Source: Clostridia bacterium
GTDB taxonomy: Bacteria > Bacillota > Clostridia > Christensenellales > Pumilibacteraceae
DNA: 64,000 nt
Assembly: GCA_017623435.1 (NCBI GenBank)
Contig: JAGAPD010000008.1
Span: 1-64,000, forward strand
Direction of reading: 5' to 3'
Positions 14,659 to 23,196 of the stretch are shown here, in pieces. Each line of letters opens with the position of its first letter. The stretch's first letter is position 1. Both the position numbers and the translations under genes were made by a program. The notes under the pieces were generated by a model. It was not told the origin of the DNA. It worked only from the letters and a program-made list of their open reading frames with translations, and did no database searches.

Positions 14659-16545
14659 ATGAAACAGTTTAAGACGGAATCAAAGCGTATACTTGACCTT
14701 ATGATAAATTCCATCTACACTAACAAAGAGATTTTTTTGCGTGAGCTTATATCTAACGCGAGCGACGCGATTGACAAGCTTCACTTCATTTCGCTTACGG
14801 ACGCAAGCGTAAACCAAAATTTTGAGATAGAGATTAAAGCGGATAAGGAAAAACGCACGCTTACTATATCCGATAACGGTATCGGTATGACGGCGGAGGA
14901 ATTAGAGAAAAACCTTGGCACGATTGCCGAGTCGGGCACGCTCGCGTTTAAGAGCAAGCAAGAAGAAAAAAGCGAGCTTATCGGACAATTCGGCGTAGGA
15001 TTTTATTCGGCGTTTATGGTTGCAAACAAAATCGAAGTCGTTTCGCGCGCTTACGGAGCAGACACCGCGAATAAGTGGGAAAGCACGGGTGCGGAGGGTT
15101 ACACTATTACTCAAACCGAGAAAGAGGGCAACGGTACGACCATCACGCTTTATCTTCGCGACAAGGACGACGACTTTGACTACGACCAGTTTTTAGAGGA
15201 ATATTTCTTGCGCGGACTGGTCAGAAAGTATTCTGACTATATCCGCTATCCTATCGTAATGGACGTGACCAAGTCGCGCGTTAAGGAAAATCCCGATAAG
15301 AAAGAGGGCGAGCAGGACGAGTACGAAACTTACACCGAAAAGACGACGCTCAATAGTCGCGTGCCCGTTTGGAAACAGAAAAAGAGCGAGGTCACGGAAG
15401 AGCAGTACGCTGATTTTTACCGTAATAAATTCCACGATTACACCGCGCCTAGCAAGGTTTTCCACTTCAATATCGAAGGGGGCGTCAACTACACCGCGTT
15501 GTTGTTTATCCCCTCGTCCGCGCCTATGGATTACTACCAAAAAAGCTATCAAAAGGGACTTCAGCTGTACTCTAACGGCGTGCTTATTATGGACAAGTGC
15601 GAGGACCTTTTGCCCGACTGCTTTGGCTTTATTAAGGGTGTAGTAGATAGTAGCGACCTTTCTCTTAACATCTCGCGCGAAACGTTACAGCAGGACCGCC
15701 AGCTCCGTGCGATTGCGACCTCGCTTGAAAAGAAAATCATCAGCGAGCTTAAAAAGTTTATGGAGTCCGACCGCGAAAGCTACGACAAATTCTTTAAGGA
15801 GCTTGGTTTGTCTATTAAGTTTGGCGTGTATAACAACTTCGGCGTTAAAAAAGAGCAACTTAAAGAGCTTATTCTTTTCCATTCGTCTACCGAAAACAAG
15901 CTCGTCACTCTCCACGAATACGTCAGCCGTATGAAAATCGACCAAAAGTATATCTACTACGCGTGTGGCGACACCGTTGAAAAGATTGACAGCTTGCCCC
16001 AGACCGAGCTTCTCAAGGACAAGGGCTACGAGATTTTGTATATGCCCGACAGCGTGGACGAATTCGTCGTAAAGACCTTGCAAACCTACGAGGAAAAAGA
16101 ATTTAAGTCCGCTGGCGCAAAGGACCTTGGACTTGAAAGCGAGCTTGAAAAGGAAGAGAACAAGAATAAGAGCGAAGAAAATAAAGAAATGTTCGACTTT
16201 ATCCGTGACGCGCTTGACGGTGAGGTAAAGGAAGTGCGCCTTTCTTCGCGCCTTAAAAACAACGCGGCTTGCCTTACTGCTGACGGCGAGGTTTCGCTTG
16301 AAATGGAGAAGGTGTTTAAGGCTATGAAAACCGCGTCCGCTTTCCCCGTGAAAGCAGAAAAGGTGCTTGAGCTTAACCCCGATCATAAGTTGTTTGCAAA
16401 GCTCGTTGCGCTTTATAAGGACGATCAGGAAACGCTTAAAAAATACGCAAAACTTCTCTACGTTCAGTCGCTTATAACCGAAGGTATGGAGATTGAAAAC
16501 CCTGCCGAATTCGTAAAGCTTATGAGTGAAGTAATGGCTGACTAA
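14659..16545 (+). CDS. htpG: Chaperone protein HtpG (Hsp90)
   Basis: 628 residues from the ATG at 14659, which has GGAGG nine bases upstream. A longer frame from GTG 14626 would put its start inside the CIRCE operator, so it is rejected. GHKL ATPase domain: FLRELISNASDAIDKL (ATP/Mg-binding Glu and Asn), DNGIGM, and GQFGVGFYSAFMVA lid. Middle domain with SDLSLNISRETLQQ and its conserved Arg. C-terminal dimerisation domain to the end. The family is an ATP-dependent cytosolic chaperone. Expression should be heat-inducible through HrcA. Terminator at 16549-16579. Confidence 0.97.
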   Translation: MKQFKTESKRILDLMINSIYTNKEIFLRELISNASDAIDKLHFISLTDASVNQNFEIEIKADKEKRTLTISDNGIGMTAEELEKNLGTIAESGTLAFKSKQEEKSELIGQFGVGFYSAFMVANKIEVVSRAYGADTANKWESTGAEGYTITQTEKEGNGTTITLYLRDKDDDFDYDQFLEEYFLRGLVRKYSDYIRYPIVMDVTKSRVKENPDKKEGEQDEYETYTEKTTLNSRVPVWKQKKSEVTEEQYADFYRNKFHDYTAPSKVFHFNIEGGVNYTALLFIPSSAPMDYYQKSYQKGLQLYSNGVLIMDKCEDLLPDCFGFIKGVVDSSDLSLNISRETLQQDRQLRAIATSLEKKIISELKKFMESDRESYDKFFKELGLSIKFGVYNNFGVKKEQLKELILFHSSTENKLVTLHEYVSRMKIDQKYIYYACGDTVEKIDSLPQTELLKDKGYEILYMPDSVDEFVVKTLQTYEEKEFKSAGAKDLGLESELEKEENKNKSEENKEMFDFIRDALDGEVKEVRLSSRLKNNAACLTADGEVSLEMEKVFKAMKTASAFPVKAEKVLELNPDHKLFAKLVALYKDDQETLKKYAKLLYVQSLITEGMEIENPAEFVKLMSEVMAD

Positions 16546-16548
16546 AAC

Positions 16549-16579
16549 AAAACGGGCTACCACGTCGTAGCCCGTTTTT
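16549..16579 (+). terminator. htpG terminator
   Basis: Perfect 12-bp stem AAAACGGGCTAC / GTAGCCCGTTTT plus T-tail, starting four bases after the htpG stop. Confidence 0.9.
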
Positions 16580-16670
16580 AATATTCTCATAATTTTTCCC
16601 AAAATTTACTAACCTTTTTCTATTTCGCGTGTCTATATTAGCGAAAAGGCTTTTCAACAGAGGAAGATAA

Positions 16671-18272
16671 ATGAACAAAACTGACGCCGAAAAAGCAATA
16701 AAAAGCTATATAAAGCCCATTTTGGGCTTTGCGTTAAAGCGCTGTAAAAGCGTATCCGACGCTGAAGATTTAGCGCAGGAAATAGCGTTAAAGGTTTTCC
16801 GTGCGCTTATTTTGCGTGACGATATCAGCGATTTACGCGGTTATATATGGACGGTTGCGCATAACGCTTTGGCTAACTATTATCGCAAATGCGGGGGTAC
16901 GTATACCGTCGTTTCGCTTGAAACGGTACAAAACAGTTTGTTTGGCGATAGTGATTTACTGCAAAACGCGCAAAAACGCGAGGATAGTAAATTGCTCCGT
17001 GGTGAGATTGCAAAGCTTACTGAAATTCAGCGCAAGATTTTGACGGCGTATTATTACGAAAATAAAACGCAGGCGCAAATTGCAAAAGAGCTTAAAATTA
17101 CGCTTTCGACAGTTAAGTGGCATTTATTCGACTCGAAAAAGAATTTAAAGCGAGGTATTGAGAATATGAAAGAAGAACAACTTGCATTTAACCCCGTGTC
17201 TTTTTCGCTGATGGGGTTTAACGGTAGCGCAGGCACGATGGGTGGCACGCAGGCGTTTTTTAGGAGCGCGCTTGCGCAAAACGTGGCGTATTGCGTTTAC
17301 CGTGAGCAAAAGAGCGTAGAGGAAATTGCCGACTGCTTGGGCGTGTCCGCCGTTTACGTGCGTAGCGAGGTTGAGTTTTTGCGCGAATACGGGTATCTGA
17401 TTGAAAACAAGGGTAAATATATCGCGAATATGCTTATTGACGAGGGCGATGAAAGTTTAGTAAAATTGCACGACGAAATTTATTCTGCAGTTGCAAAATT
17501 ATTCGGCGACGACCTTTATAGCGAGATTATAACGAGCGGACTGCTAAACGACGAGCGCATAATTTGCAAGTGGCGCGAGGATAAAAACTATCTGCTTTGG
17601 GCGATTTTGCCTTTCGTCGGCGCCAACAGCGACGATAGCGAGGAGAAAATCAAGTTCGAAGAAGTGGCGACTATGCGCCCCGACGGAGCGTTTGATATCG
17701 CTAACGTTTCACTTAAATGTGACCGCTCGCCCTTGGCAAAATCAATGGAAAAGTGGTGCGGTCCGAGCTGGTCGGGCACAAGCGAGCGTAGCTTGTGGTG
17801 CTGTCGTTCGGAGTGGAGTAAGGAAAAGAGTATGCAACAGCTTTGGGATTACGTTTCTCCGCGCAGTATAAAGCTTTTGTGTAGATTTATGGATGGCGAT
17901 TCGCTTTCGGTGGACGAGTACGCGTATTTGTCCGAACAAGGCTTTATCCGTCAAACGCAGGGGGAGTGGGAAATTTGCGCGGTGTGGTTTGCCGATAAAA
18001 ATATCAGCGACGAATTGCTTTCTATCGGCAAGCGCGTGCGCCAAAAACATAAAAAAGTAATGGATAAAATAAAGAAGGATTATTCTGACGCCGTGCTTTC
18101 CGTTACGCCAAAACACCTTCACAAAACGCAAGCGTACGGACTTCAATATATGTTCCGCGCGGACGGATGGTTTTTGTTGTATCTACTTAAATATTTGGTT
18201 GCAGTAGGCAAACTGTCACTTCCCACAGACGAGCAAAAAAGTTCGCTCACGACAATAGTTCATAAGCTCTAA
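16671..18272 (+). CDS. ECF-type sigma factor with long C-terminal extension
   Basis: 533 residues. Residues 1-165 are a group-4 sigma factor: region 2 (DAEDLAQEIALKVFRAL, LRGYIWTVAHNALANYYRK) and region 4 (LTEIQRKILTAYYYENKTQAQIAKELKITLSTVKWHL). After about residue 168 comes a 365-residue extension: a glycine-rich patch (SLMGFNGSAGTMGGTQAFF), a second helix-turn-helix-like stretch (KSVEEIADCLGVSAVYVRSEVEFL, about 205-228), then a mixed domain with a Cys/Trp-rich patch (WCGPSWSGTSERSLWCCRSEW). No TM helix, and no separate anti-sigma gene adjacent, so the extension may itself sense a ligand. Terminator at 18278-18306. Confidence 0.85.
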   Translation: MNKTDAEKAIKSYIKPILGFALKRCKSVSDAEDLAQEIALKVFRALILRDDISDLRGYIWTVAHNALANYYRKCGGTYTVVSLETVQNSLFGDSDLLQNAQKREDSKLLRGEIAKLTEIQRKILTAYYYENKTQAQIAKELKITLSTVKWHLFDSKKNLKRGIENMKEEQLAFNPVSFSLMGFNGSAGTMGGTQAFFRSALAQNVAYCVYREQKSVEEIADCLGVSAVYVRSEVEFLREYGYLIENKGKYIANMLIDEGDESLVKLHDEIYSAVAKLFGDDLYSEIITSGLLNDERIICKWREDKNYLLWAILPFVGANSDDSEEKIKFEEVATMRPDGAFDIANVSLKCDRSPLAKSMEKWCGPSWSGTSERSLWCCRSEWSKEKSMQQLWDYVSPRSIKLLCRFMDGDSLSVDEYAYLSEQGFIRQTQGEWEICAVWFADKNISDELLSIGKRVRQKHKKVMDKIKKDYSDAVLSVTPKHLHKTQAYGLQYMFRADGWFLLYLLKYLVAVGKLSLPTDEQKSSLTTIVHKL

Positions 18273-18277
18273 AAAAC

Positions 18278-18306
18278 AAAACGCGTACCCACGTGGGTGC
18301 GCGTTT
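18278..18306 (+). terminator. Terminator after the extended sigma factor
   Basis: AAACGCGTACCCAC / GTGGGTGCGCGTTT stem, six bases after the stop codon, followed by TTTTAATTATTT. Confidence 0.85.
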
Positions 18307-18316
18307 TAATTATTTA

Positions 18317-18660
18317 CGGCGGTAGCAAGCCACCGCCCTACGGGGTTATCGTACGACAAGTGATGTGGGGGCCTCCATCTGTCGAGGGAGGTGGCACGCA
18401 TCAGCGTGACGGAGGGAGAGCCACCAAAGGTGGTTTCGTAAGTGTGGAATAGGGTGTACGGGTTTAGTATAAGGCAAATGATGTAATAGCCTCCCTCCGA
18501 GAGGGAGGGGGACCGCTTGCGGTGGAAGGAGCTTGCGACGAAAGAAGGTGTTTTCGTGCAAAAAATTACGACCAAATAAAAACGGGCGACTAATAGTCGC
18601 CCCTACAAAAATGAACGATAAATGTGGTCTTATTATAAATCAGGCTTTTTTGTCAGTATA
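18317..18660. repeat. Mosaic of dispersed repeats between convergent genes
   Basis: No gene. Order: repeat B copy 2 (18317-18366, 49 of 50 bases equal to 113-162); CCTCCATCTGTCGAGGGAGG and an A-type unit (about 18371-18465); a CCTCCCTCCGAGAGGGAGG unit (about 18491-18545) matching 5281-5345; hairpin C copy (18582-18606, identical to 295-319); and a TGTGGTCTTATTATAAATCAGGC segment related to the 89-base units near 5542 (about 18619). The same modules occur in the gaps at 1-320 and 5200-5690 in a different order. Confidence 0.65.
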
Positions 18661-18708
18661 CCATACAAAAGAGGACAACCCTGTTATGTTAAATATAGTA
18701 TGAAAGAA

Positions 18709-18750
18709 TTTAACAAAAAATAAACCCCCTTTGGTTTGACCGAAGGGGGT
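18709..18750 (-). terminator. Terminator of the beta-mannosidase gene
   Basis: ACCCCCTTTGG / CCGAAGGGGGT stem, with a T-rich run on the minus-strand transcript directly behind it. Confidence 0.85.
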
Positions 18751-18761
18751 GTAGTAGTGGG

Positions 18762-21164
18762 TTATCTGATGTCGTAAACGGATTTTACGGTGAGAGCATT
18801 AGGCTTGCCCGAGATGATTTTAACCGTCTTTTTGCCGGCGCACAGGTCGAAGAAGTTATCCGACAAAACGAGGTCGTCGTTTTCGTTGCTGATATAAACG
18901 TATTTAGCAAAAGCGCTTGCCGTAATGGTGATTTCGCCGCCGTTTACCGTAACTTCGAGGTTGGGGTTGAGGAAGTTAAAGTGCTTGGGCTTGGTGAAAA
19001 GTACCGTGCCTGCGGACACCATTTTGCCGTCCACGACGAACGCAAAACTCAAATAATTGTTGCGAGGATTAGTTTTGTTAAAGTCAATTTCGGGTATGCT
19101 CGCGTACGAAAGGGCACTAACGTTAAGGGGCGTTTCGCCGTTTTTGAGGATTTCGCCCTTGTTGTTACGAAGTTCCCACTTAACGATACCAGCTACTTCG
19201 CTCATAGTATCGTTGGTGACGAAAATATGCGCTTTGGTCGCGTAATCGTAGTAGCGCTCGGCGGTGATATCAAATCTCGTCGAGTATTCGCCCGTTTCGG
19301 CGCAGGAAATATGTACGGGCTCGAAGAATCTTCTTGCCTCGTAGTGTAGCGCCTTGTATCTGCCGTTGCTGTCAATGCTCGACCAGCTCGCAACCGGCCA
19401 GCAGTCGTTAAGTTGCCAGTAAAGCGCGCCCATACATCTACCGCGATTTCTGCGCAAATGCTCAACGCCGTACTTGATTGCCTCGGCTTGCAAAAGCTGT
19501 GACGCGTAAGTTAGCTTTTCCATGCTCGTCGGGTAAAGGTAGGTTTGCGAGAGGTAGTTAAGGATTTTGCCGTTAGCAGATCCGTTTCTTTGGTGAAGCT
19601 CCATCACGGGCGAGAACGGGTTTCTGTCCTCGGGCAGAGCGAACTGCTCAATGGTCTTGTACGAGGGGAAGGACTGGAATCCGAACTCGCTCAAAAATCT
19701 AAAGTAGTGATTTCTGTATTCGGTGAAGGGCAAATTGCCGTGCCATACCATCCAGTAATGACTGTCGCCGATATTCTCGTCGGTGGGCGTAACCAAGCCA
19801 CCGCGCGCAGAGGGAGAGGAGGGCACGAAGGAAACCTCGGGCCATTCCTTTTTCATAATCTCGGGGATAATATTTTCAAAAAGCTCCAAATAATCGGCTT
19901 TTTCTTGCTCTTTCCACCAGTTAGGAACGCTCGCCTGTTCCTCAATTTCGTTGTTGCCCGAAATTACACCGATACAAGCGTGGTGACGCATTCTGCGCAC
20001 GTTTTGCGTAACTTCAACCTTGACGTTGTCGTAAAATTCCTGCGAGCCGGGTATCGCCGTGCAGGCAAACGCTAAGTCCATAAATACGATTATGCCCATC
20101 TCGTCGCACAGCTCGAAGAAATAGTCGTGCGGATAGAATCCACCGCCCCAAACGCGGATAGCGTTGAAGTTAGCAAACAAGCAGTCCTCAAGCAGTTTTT
20201 TAGTGCGCTCGCGACTTAATCGGCTTAAAATATTGTCCTCGGGGATATAGTCTGCGCCCATTGCAAAGATTTTTACGCCGTTCACTTTGTAGCAAAATTC
20301 TTCGCCCCATTGATCTTGCTCTCGGCTAACCACGAGCGTGCGCAGTCCTATCTTTTTAACGCTCTCGTCCACCACTTTTTCGCCGCTCAAGCACTTCGTC
20401 GTCACGGTGTAAAGAGGCTGTGCACCGTAGCCGTTAGGCCACCAAAGCCGTGCGTTTTCTATCTCAACCTCTTCGCCGTTTTTAGCGGAAATGGTCTTTC
20501 CGTCGGGCGTCGTGATTGTTACGGAAATATCCGCTTTGTCAGAAGTCTGGGCATACGTTGTCACGAAAACTTGACCGTCTTCGTGTCTTTGTGTGATTTT
20601 TACGTCGGTAATACGGGGGAGTGAGCCGTCAATAAGGTAAATATCTTTCCAAATTCCTGCGTCAGTAAGCATCGGGCCCCAGTCCCATCCGCTCATATAA
20701 AAAGCCTTTCTCACGTACGCAAAACCTATCATCGTTGCGATCGTGCCCGAAGTGATTTCCTTTTCCTTCGACTTTTCTTTTATGTAAGCGTCGTAGGGCG
20801 GAAAAACTGCTTTTATCGTGTTTTCGCCGTTCACTAAAAATTTGGTCACGTCGAATTCGTACGCGCGGTGCATATTTTCCGTGTGCGCTACGAACTTGTC
20901 GTTGATATAAAGGTCGCAAAGCGTGTCAATGCCTTCGCAAACTAAAATAACGCAATCGGACGGCTTTTCGTAGTTGAAAGTTTTGGTGAAAACGAACTTC
21001 TCGTCCATAATAGCCACCGCCTTCGCCTCGTTGTCGCGGTAGAACGGATCGTCCATCAATCCGTTTTCAAGCAAAGCCGAAAATACCGAGCCGGGCACTT
21101 GTCCAACCGTAGCGTAAGTGTTGCTACTTATAAGCCACTGACCGTTAAGAGAAAATTTTTCCAT
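18762..21164 (-). CDS. Beta-mannosidase, glycoside hydrolase family 2
   Basis: 800 residues from the ATG at 21164. The reading frame is open further upstream to 21230, but a promoter (TTGACA-18-TATAAT, 21201-21230) lies in that part and a GGGTGG ribosome site precedes 21164. Sugar-binding domain starts FSLNGQWLIS; FYMSGWDWGPML is typical of beta-mannosidases. TIM barrel with the acid/base glutamate in VISGNNEIEEQ and the nucleophile in LSEFGFQSFPS; GALYWQLNDCWPVASWSSID near the end of the barrel. It releases terminal mannose from beta-mannosides in the cytoplasm, matching the glycan-degrading genes at 10.5-14.5 kb. Confidence 0.94.
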   Translation of the reverse strand: MEKFSLNGQWLISSNTYATVGQVPGSVFSALLENGLMDDPFYRDNEAKAVAIMDEKFVFTKTFNYEKPSDCVILVCEGIDTLCDLYINDKFVAHTENMHRAYEFDVTKFLVNGENTIKAVFPPYDAYIKEKSKEKEITSGTIATMIGFAYVRKAFYMSGWDWGPMLTDAGIWKDIYLIDGSLPRITDVKITQRHEDGQVFVTTYAQTSDKADISVTITTPDGKTISAKNGEEVEIENARLWWPNGYGAQPLYTVTTKCLSGEKVVDESVKKIGLRTLVVSREQDQWGEEFCYKVNGVKIFAMGADYIPEDNILSRLSRERTKKLLEDCLFANFNAIRVWGGGFYPHDYFFELCDEMGIIVFMDLAFACTAIPGSQEFYDNVKVEVTQNVRRMRHHACIGVISGNNEIEEQASVPNWWKEQEKADYLELFENIIPEIMKKEWPEVSFVPSSPSARGGLVTPTDENIGDSHYWMVWHGNLPFTEYRNHYFRFLSEFGFQSFPSYKTIEQFALPEDRNPFSPVMELHQRNGSANGKILNYLSQTYLYPTSMEKLTYASQLLQAEAIKYGVEHLRRNRGRCMGALYWQLNDCWPVASWSSIDSNGRYKALHYEARRFFEPVHISCAETGEYSTRFDITAERYYDYATKAHIFVTNDTMSEVAGIVKWELRNNKGEILKNGETPLNVSALSYASIPEIDFNKTNPRNNYLSFAFVVDGKMVSAGTVLFTKPKHFNFLNPNLEVTVNGGEITITASAFAKYVYISNENDDLVLSDNFFDLCAGKKTVKIISGKPNALTVKSVYDIR

Positions 21165-21200
21165 AATCCACCCTGAAATGAAGATTTTTTCGTTGAAATT

Positions 21201-21230
21201 ATTATACCAAAACGCACGAAGTTTTGTCAA
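21201..21230 (-). promoter_or_regulatory. Beta-mannosidase promoter
   Basis: On the minus strand TTGACA (plus 21225-21230), 18-base spacer, TATAAT (plus 21201-21206). It fixes the start of the downstream gene at 21164 rather than 21230. Confidence 0.8.
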
Positions 21231-21254
21231 TGGATTAGATAATAATTAAAAGGA

Positions 21255-21288
21255 AAAGAAAAACGACAACCTTATGGTTGCCGTTTTT
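21255..21288 (-). terminator. Terminator of the PH-domain gene
   Basis: AAACGACAACC / GGTTGCCGTTT stem with one mismatch and a T-rich tail on the minus-strand transcript. Confidence 0.75.
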
Positions 21289-21291
21289 GTA

Positions 21292-21702
21292 TTAGTTTAA
21301 TTCTAATTCGTGAAATTGTTTTTTGACTTGTTCAGCGTTTTTGATATAGGAAAAAGATACGTTGTTGTGGTTTGCGCCTTGGAAGCAAATCGTAGCGTAA
21401 TTGAAAATTTTACCCCAGAAAGTATAAGTAACGGTTACGTTTTCAACTTTATTTAAGGGCATTTCATCTGTGTGGGTGGATATCCAACCGTATTTTTCCA
21501 TAACCCTTTTATCGGTAACTAGATATTCGCTCGTGTGATATTTTACCGTAGCGATTATCGCTTGAATGGTAGGTATGAAAATTAGCCAACAACCAAGCAC
21601 GCCCCAAATCCATTTTAACACCAAAAATATAGGATTTTTCGTCGGCTCGATTTTTATGATTTCATTGCTACCAACTACGTTCTTTTTTAAATAATTACCC
21701 AT
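21292..21702 (-). CDS. PH-domain (bPH_2/DUF304-type) membrane protein
   Basis: 136 residues from the ATG at 21702, which has GGAGG; the frame opens ten codons earlier without a ribosome site. Two close hydrophobic segments (about residues 25-55, FLVLKWIWGVLGCWLIFIP) are followed by a bacterial PH-like domain: EYLVTDKRVMEKYGWISTHTDEMPLNKVENVTV. This is the usual pattern of small bPH_2 membrane proteins of unknown function. It is transcribed divergently from the XRE regulator at 21797, and the two share an intergenic region with two operator-like palindromes. Confidence 0.85.
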   Translation of the reverse strand: MGNYLKKNVVGSNEIIKIEPTKNPIFLVLKWIWGVLGCWLIFIPTIQAIIATVKYHTSEYLVTDKRVMEKYGWISTHTDEMPLNKVENVTVTYTFWGKIFNYATICFQGANHNNVSFSYIKNAEQVKKQFHELELN

Positions 21703-21734
21703 TTTTCGTTCCTCCATTATTAAGTTATGCATAT

Positions 21735-21763
21735 ATTATACGGAACATTTTGTTCCAAGTCAA
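21735..21763 (-). promoter_or_regulatory. Promoter of the PH-domain gene
   Basis: On the minus strand TTGACT (plus 21758-21763), 17-base spacer, TATAAT (plus 21735-21740). The entire palindrome 21742-21756 lies in the spacer, so binding there would shut the promoter. Confidence 0.8.
21742..21756. promoter_or_regulatory. Operator-like palindrome 1
   Basis: GGAACA-TTT-TGTTCC, perfect 6-bp arms, sitting between -35 and -10 of the minus-strand promoter. Confidence 0.7.
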
Positions 21764-21770
21764 GTATTTT

Positions 21771-21785
21771 GGAACATTTTGTTCT
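21771..21785. promoter_or_regulatory. Operator-like palindrome 2
   Basis: GGAACATTTTGTTCT, identical to palindrome 1 except for its last base and 29 bases away from it, placing both on nearly the same face over less than three helical turns. It lies just upstream of the XRE gene, touching its putative -10 (TAAAAT, 21785-21790), so it would allow autoregulation. Confidence 0.65.
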
Positions 21786-21796
21786 AAAATAATAAT

Positions 21797-22006
21797 ATGA
21801 AGAACAATTTTGCAGAACAACTTAACGCTTTGAGAACGGAAAACGATCTTTCTCGCAGTCAGCTTGCCGAAAGGCTTAACGTGTCGGTGCGGCTTATTTC
21901 GTACTGGGAAAACGGTAAACGCGAGTGCGATTTTGATATGCTTATTAAAATTGCTGATATGTTTTCAGTAAGCGTAGATTATTTGCTAGGCAGAAAAGAT
22001 TACTAA
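21797..22006 (+). CDS. Small XRE-family repressor
   Basis: 69 residues, a bare Cro/CI-type helix-turn-helix: FAEQLNALRTENDLSRSQLAERLNVSVRLISYWENGKRECDFDMLIKIADMFSVSVDYLLG, split here only for description. There is no room for a ribosome binding site: a TAAAAT box ends at 21790, putting the transcript start at or next to the ATG, so the mRNA may be leaderless. It is divergent from the PH-domain gene and is the obvious candidate to bind the two GGAACA-TTT-TGTTCY palindromes between them. Confidence 0.9.
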   Translation: MKNNFAEQLNALRTENDLSRSQLAERLNVSVRLISYWENGKRECDFDMLIKIADMFSVSVDYLLGRKDY

Positions 22007-22048
22007 ATTTACGAGCAGAGGAATTTATTTAAGTAAGAAAATACGCAA

Positions 22049-22082
22049 AGAAAAGCCCCACAACGAAAGTCGTGGGGCTTTT
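22049..22082. terminator. Terminator between convergent genes
   Basis: AAAAGCCCCAC / GTGGGGCTTTT stem with flanking A and T tracts. It can serve the XRE gene on the plus strand and the EEP gene on the minus strand. Confidence 0.85.
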
Positions 22083-22097
22083 AGTGAGTTTTTTAAC

Positions 22098-22856
22098 CTA
22101 TTTAATTTCTAATTCCGCGCAAATACCGTAATGATCTGAGGGGAATTTGTTTTCAACGAGTTCGTCTATGATTTTAAAGGTAACGGGATTGATTTTTTCA
22201 TTTATAAAACAGTAATCAATATGCTCGTCAAAATCGTTTTGCTGATTGTATCCGTGATAGGTCGAGCGCCTATCTTTTACGGTAAGGGCGTTGACGTCCG
22301 CAACTTTTTTAATCATTTCAGCATAAGGTAGAGAAGAGGGCGTCATATTAAAATCTCCCGTAATAAAGGTGGGGTAGGCGGAAAATTTTTCCATATATTT
22401 ATGGATTAAGCGTACGCTTTTTACCTGATTTTGCTCGCCGAAACCTAAATGTGTATTCATAAATACAAAGGTTTTGCCGTCGTTTTTGTTTTTCAATACG
22501 GCGTACAAACAGATGCGGTTGTGTTGATAATCGTCCCAGCCCCCCGACATAATTTCAGGAGTATCGGAAAACCAAAAATAACCGCGCTTTAAGCAATCGA
22601 ATTTTTCTTTTTTCCAAAGTATCGGCGCAGACTCAATCCAACCCGTATCGGTGCGATATTTATTGAAAAATTCATACTTATCGCAAAAATATTCGTTTAT
22701 AAAATGCTCCCATGCCGGTGTGTATTCTTGAAAACCGATTACGTCAGCATCGTAGGGCGCAGTTACCGTTGAAAGTCGTGGCGCTCTTTCTTGAACGCTG
22801 TTACCGTTTTTATCGTCTGCGCATCTGATATTAAAACTTATTACTTTTAAACGCAT
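22098..22856 (-). CDS. Endonuclease/exonuclease/phosphatase family hydrolase
   Basis: 252 residues covering one complete EEP (DNase I-like) fold. All blocks are present: VISFNIRC at the start, DVIGFQE with the metal-binding Glu, FMNTHLGF with the catalytic His, TGDFNMTP, DEHIDYCFIN and the final SDHYGI with the Asp-His pair. There is no signal peptide, so the enzyme is cytoplasmic. Families with this fold cleave DNA, inositol phosphates or phospholipid head groups, and the substrate cannot be told here. ATG has GGAG; promoter TTGCGT-17-TATAAT at 22904-22932. Confidence 0.92.
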   Translation of the reverse strand: MRLKVISFNIRCADDKNGNSVQERAPRLSTVTAPYDADVIGFQEYTPAWEHFINEYFCDKYEFFNKYRTDTGWIESAPILWKKEKFDCLKRGYFWFSDTPEIMSGGWDDYQHNRICLYAVLKNKNDGKTFVFMNTHLGFGEQNQVKSVRLIHKYMEKFSAYPTFITGDFNMTPSSLPYAEMIKKVADVNALTVKDRRSTYHGYNQQNDFDEHIDYCFINEKINPVTFKIIDELVENKFPSDHYGICAELEIK

Positions 22857-22903
22857 AGCGGACTCCTTTTTTAAGGTAATAATTATTTATTAAATCCGTT
22901 TTA

Positions 22904-22932
22904 ATTATAGCACGGAAAAGTTAATGACGCAA
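22904..22932 (-). promoter_or_regulatory. Promoter of the EEP hydrolase gene
   Basis: Minus strand: TTGCGT (plus 22927-22932), 17 bases, TATAAT (plus 22904-22909). Confidence 0.7.
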
Positions 22933-22939
22933 GAATAAT

Positions 22940-23196
22940 ATCACGGTTGGAATGAAAAATATATGACGAGTGAAGTCGGCTATGGTAAGGTGGGGAAGAG
23001 AAGAAACCACAACGTAAGCTAGAGTCAGCGGGAATACTCGCTGCGCTCCGAACTCTTGCGTTGCAAGAGTGAATATCGTCAGAAAAATACAATTGCAAGC
23101 AAGTATTTTTCCTCGATATATGAGTGCGTTCGCACCTGCGGTGCTCGGCTAGCGAACCTCAACTGCGTTGAGGTCGCGATTCCCGTGGAGGCATAA
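22940..23196. repeat. Repeat-like segment downstream of tRNA-Glu
   Basis: About 250 bases with no gene, made of short hairpins (CTCTTGCGTTGCAAGAG, GTGCGTTCGCAC, CTCAACTGCGTTGAG). Its left part contains AGTCAGCGGGAAT and its right edge GCGATTCCCGTGGAGGCA, both resembling the 3' part of tRNA-Glu in opposite orientations. The core GCAAGCAAGTATTTTT resembles, in reverse complement, part of the duplicated repeat beside tRNA-Ser (46561, 46835). Confidence 0.45.

Noticed and set aside
21165-21230. N-terminal extension of beta-mannosidase
   Set aside because: The stretch contains a full promoter (TTGACA-18-TATAAT on the minus strand), and the family begins at FSLNGQW.
21742-21785. LexA (SOS) boxes
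   Set aside because: The Firmicutes LexA box is GAAC-N4-GTTC with a CG start; these palindromes have a five-base centre and neighbour an XRE gene, so a Cro/CI-type operator fits better.
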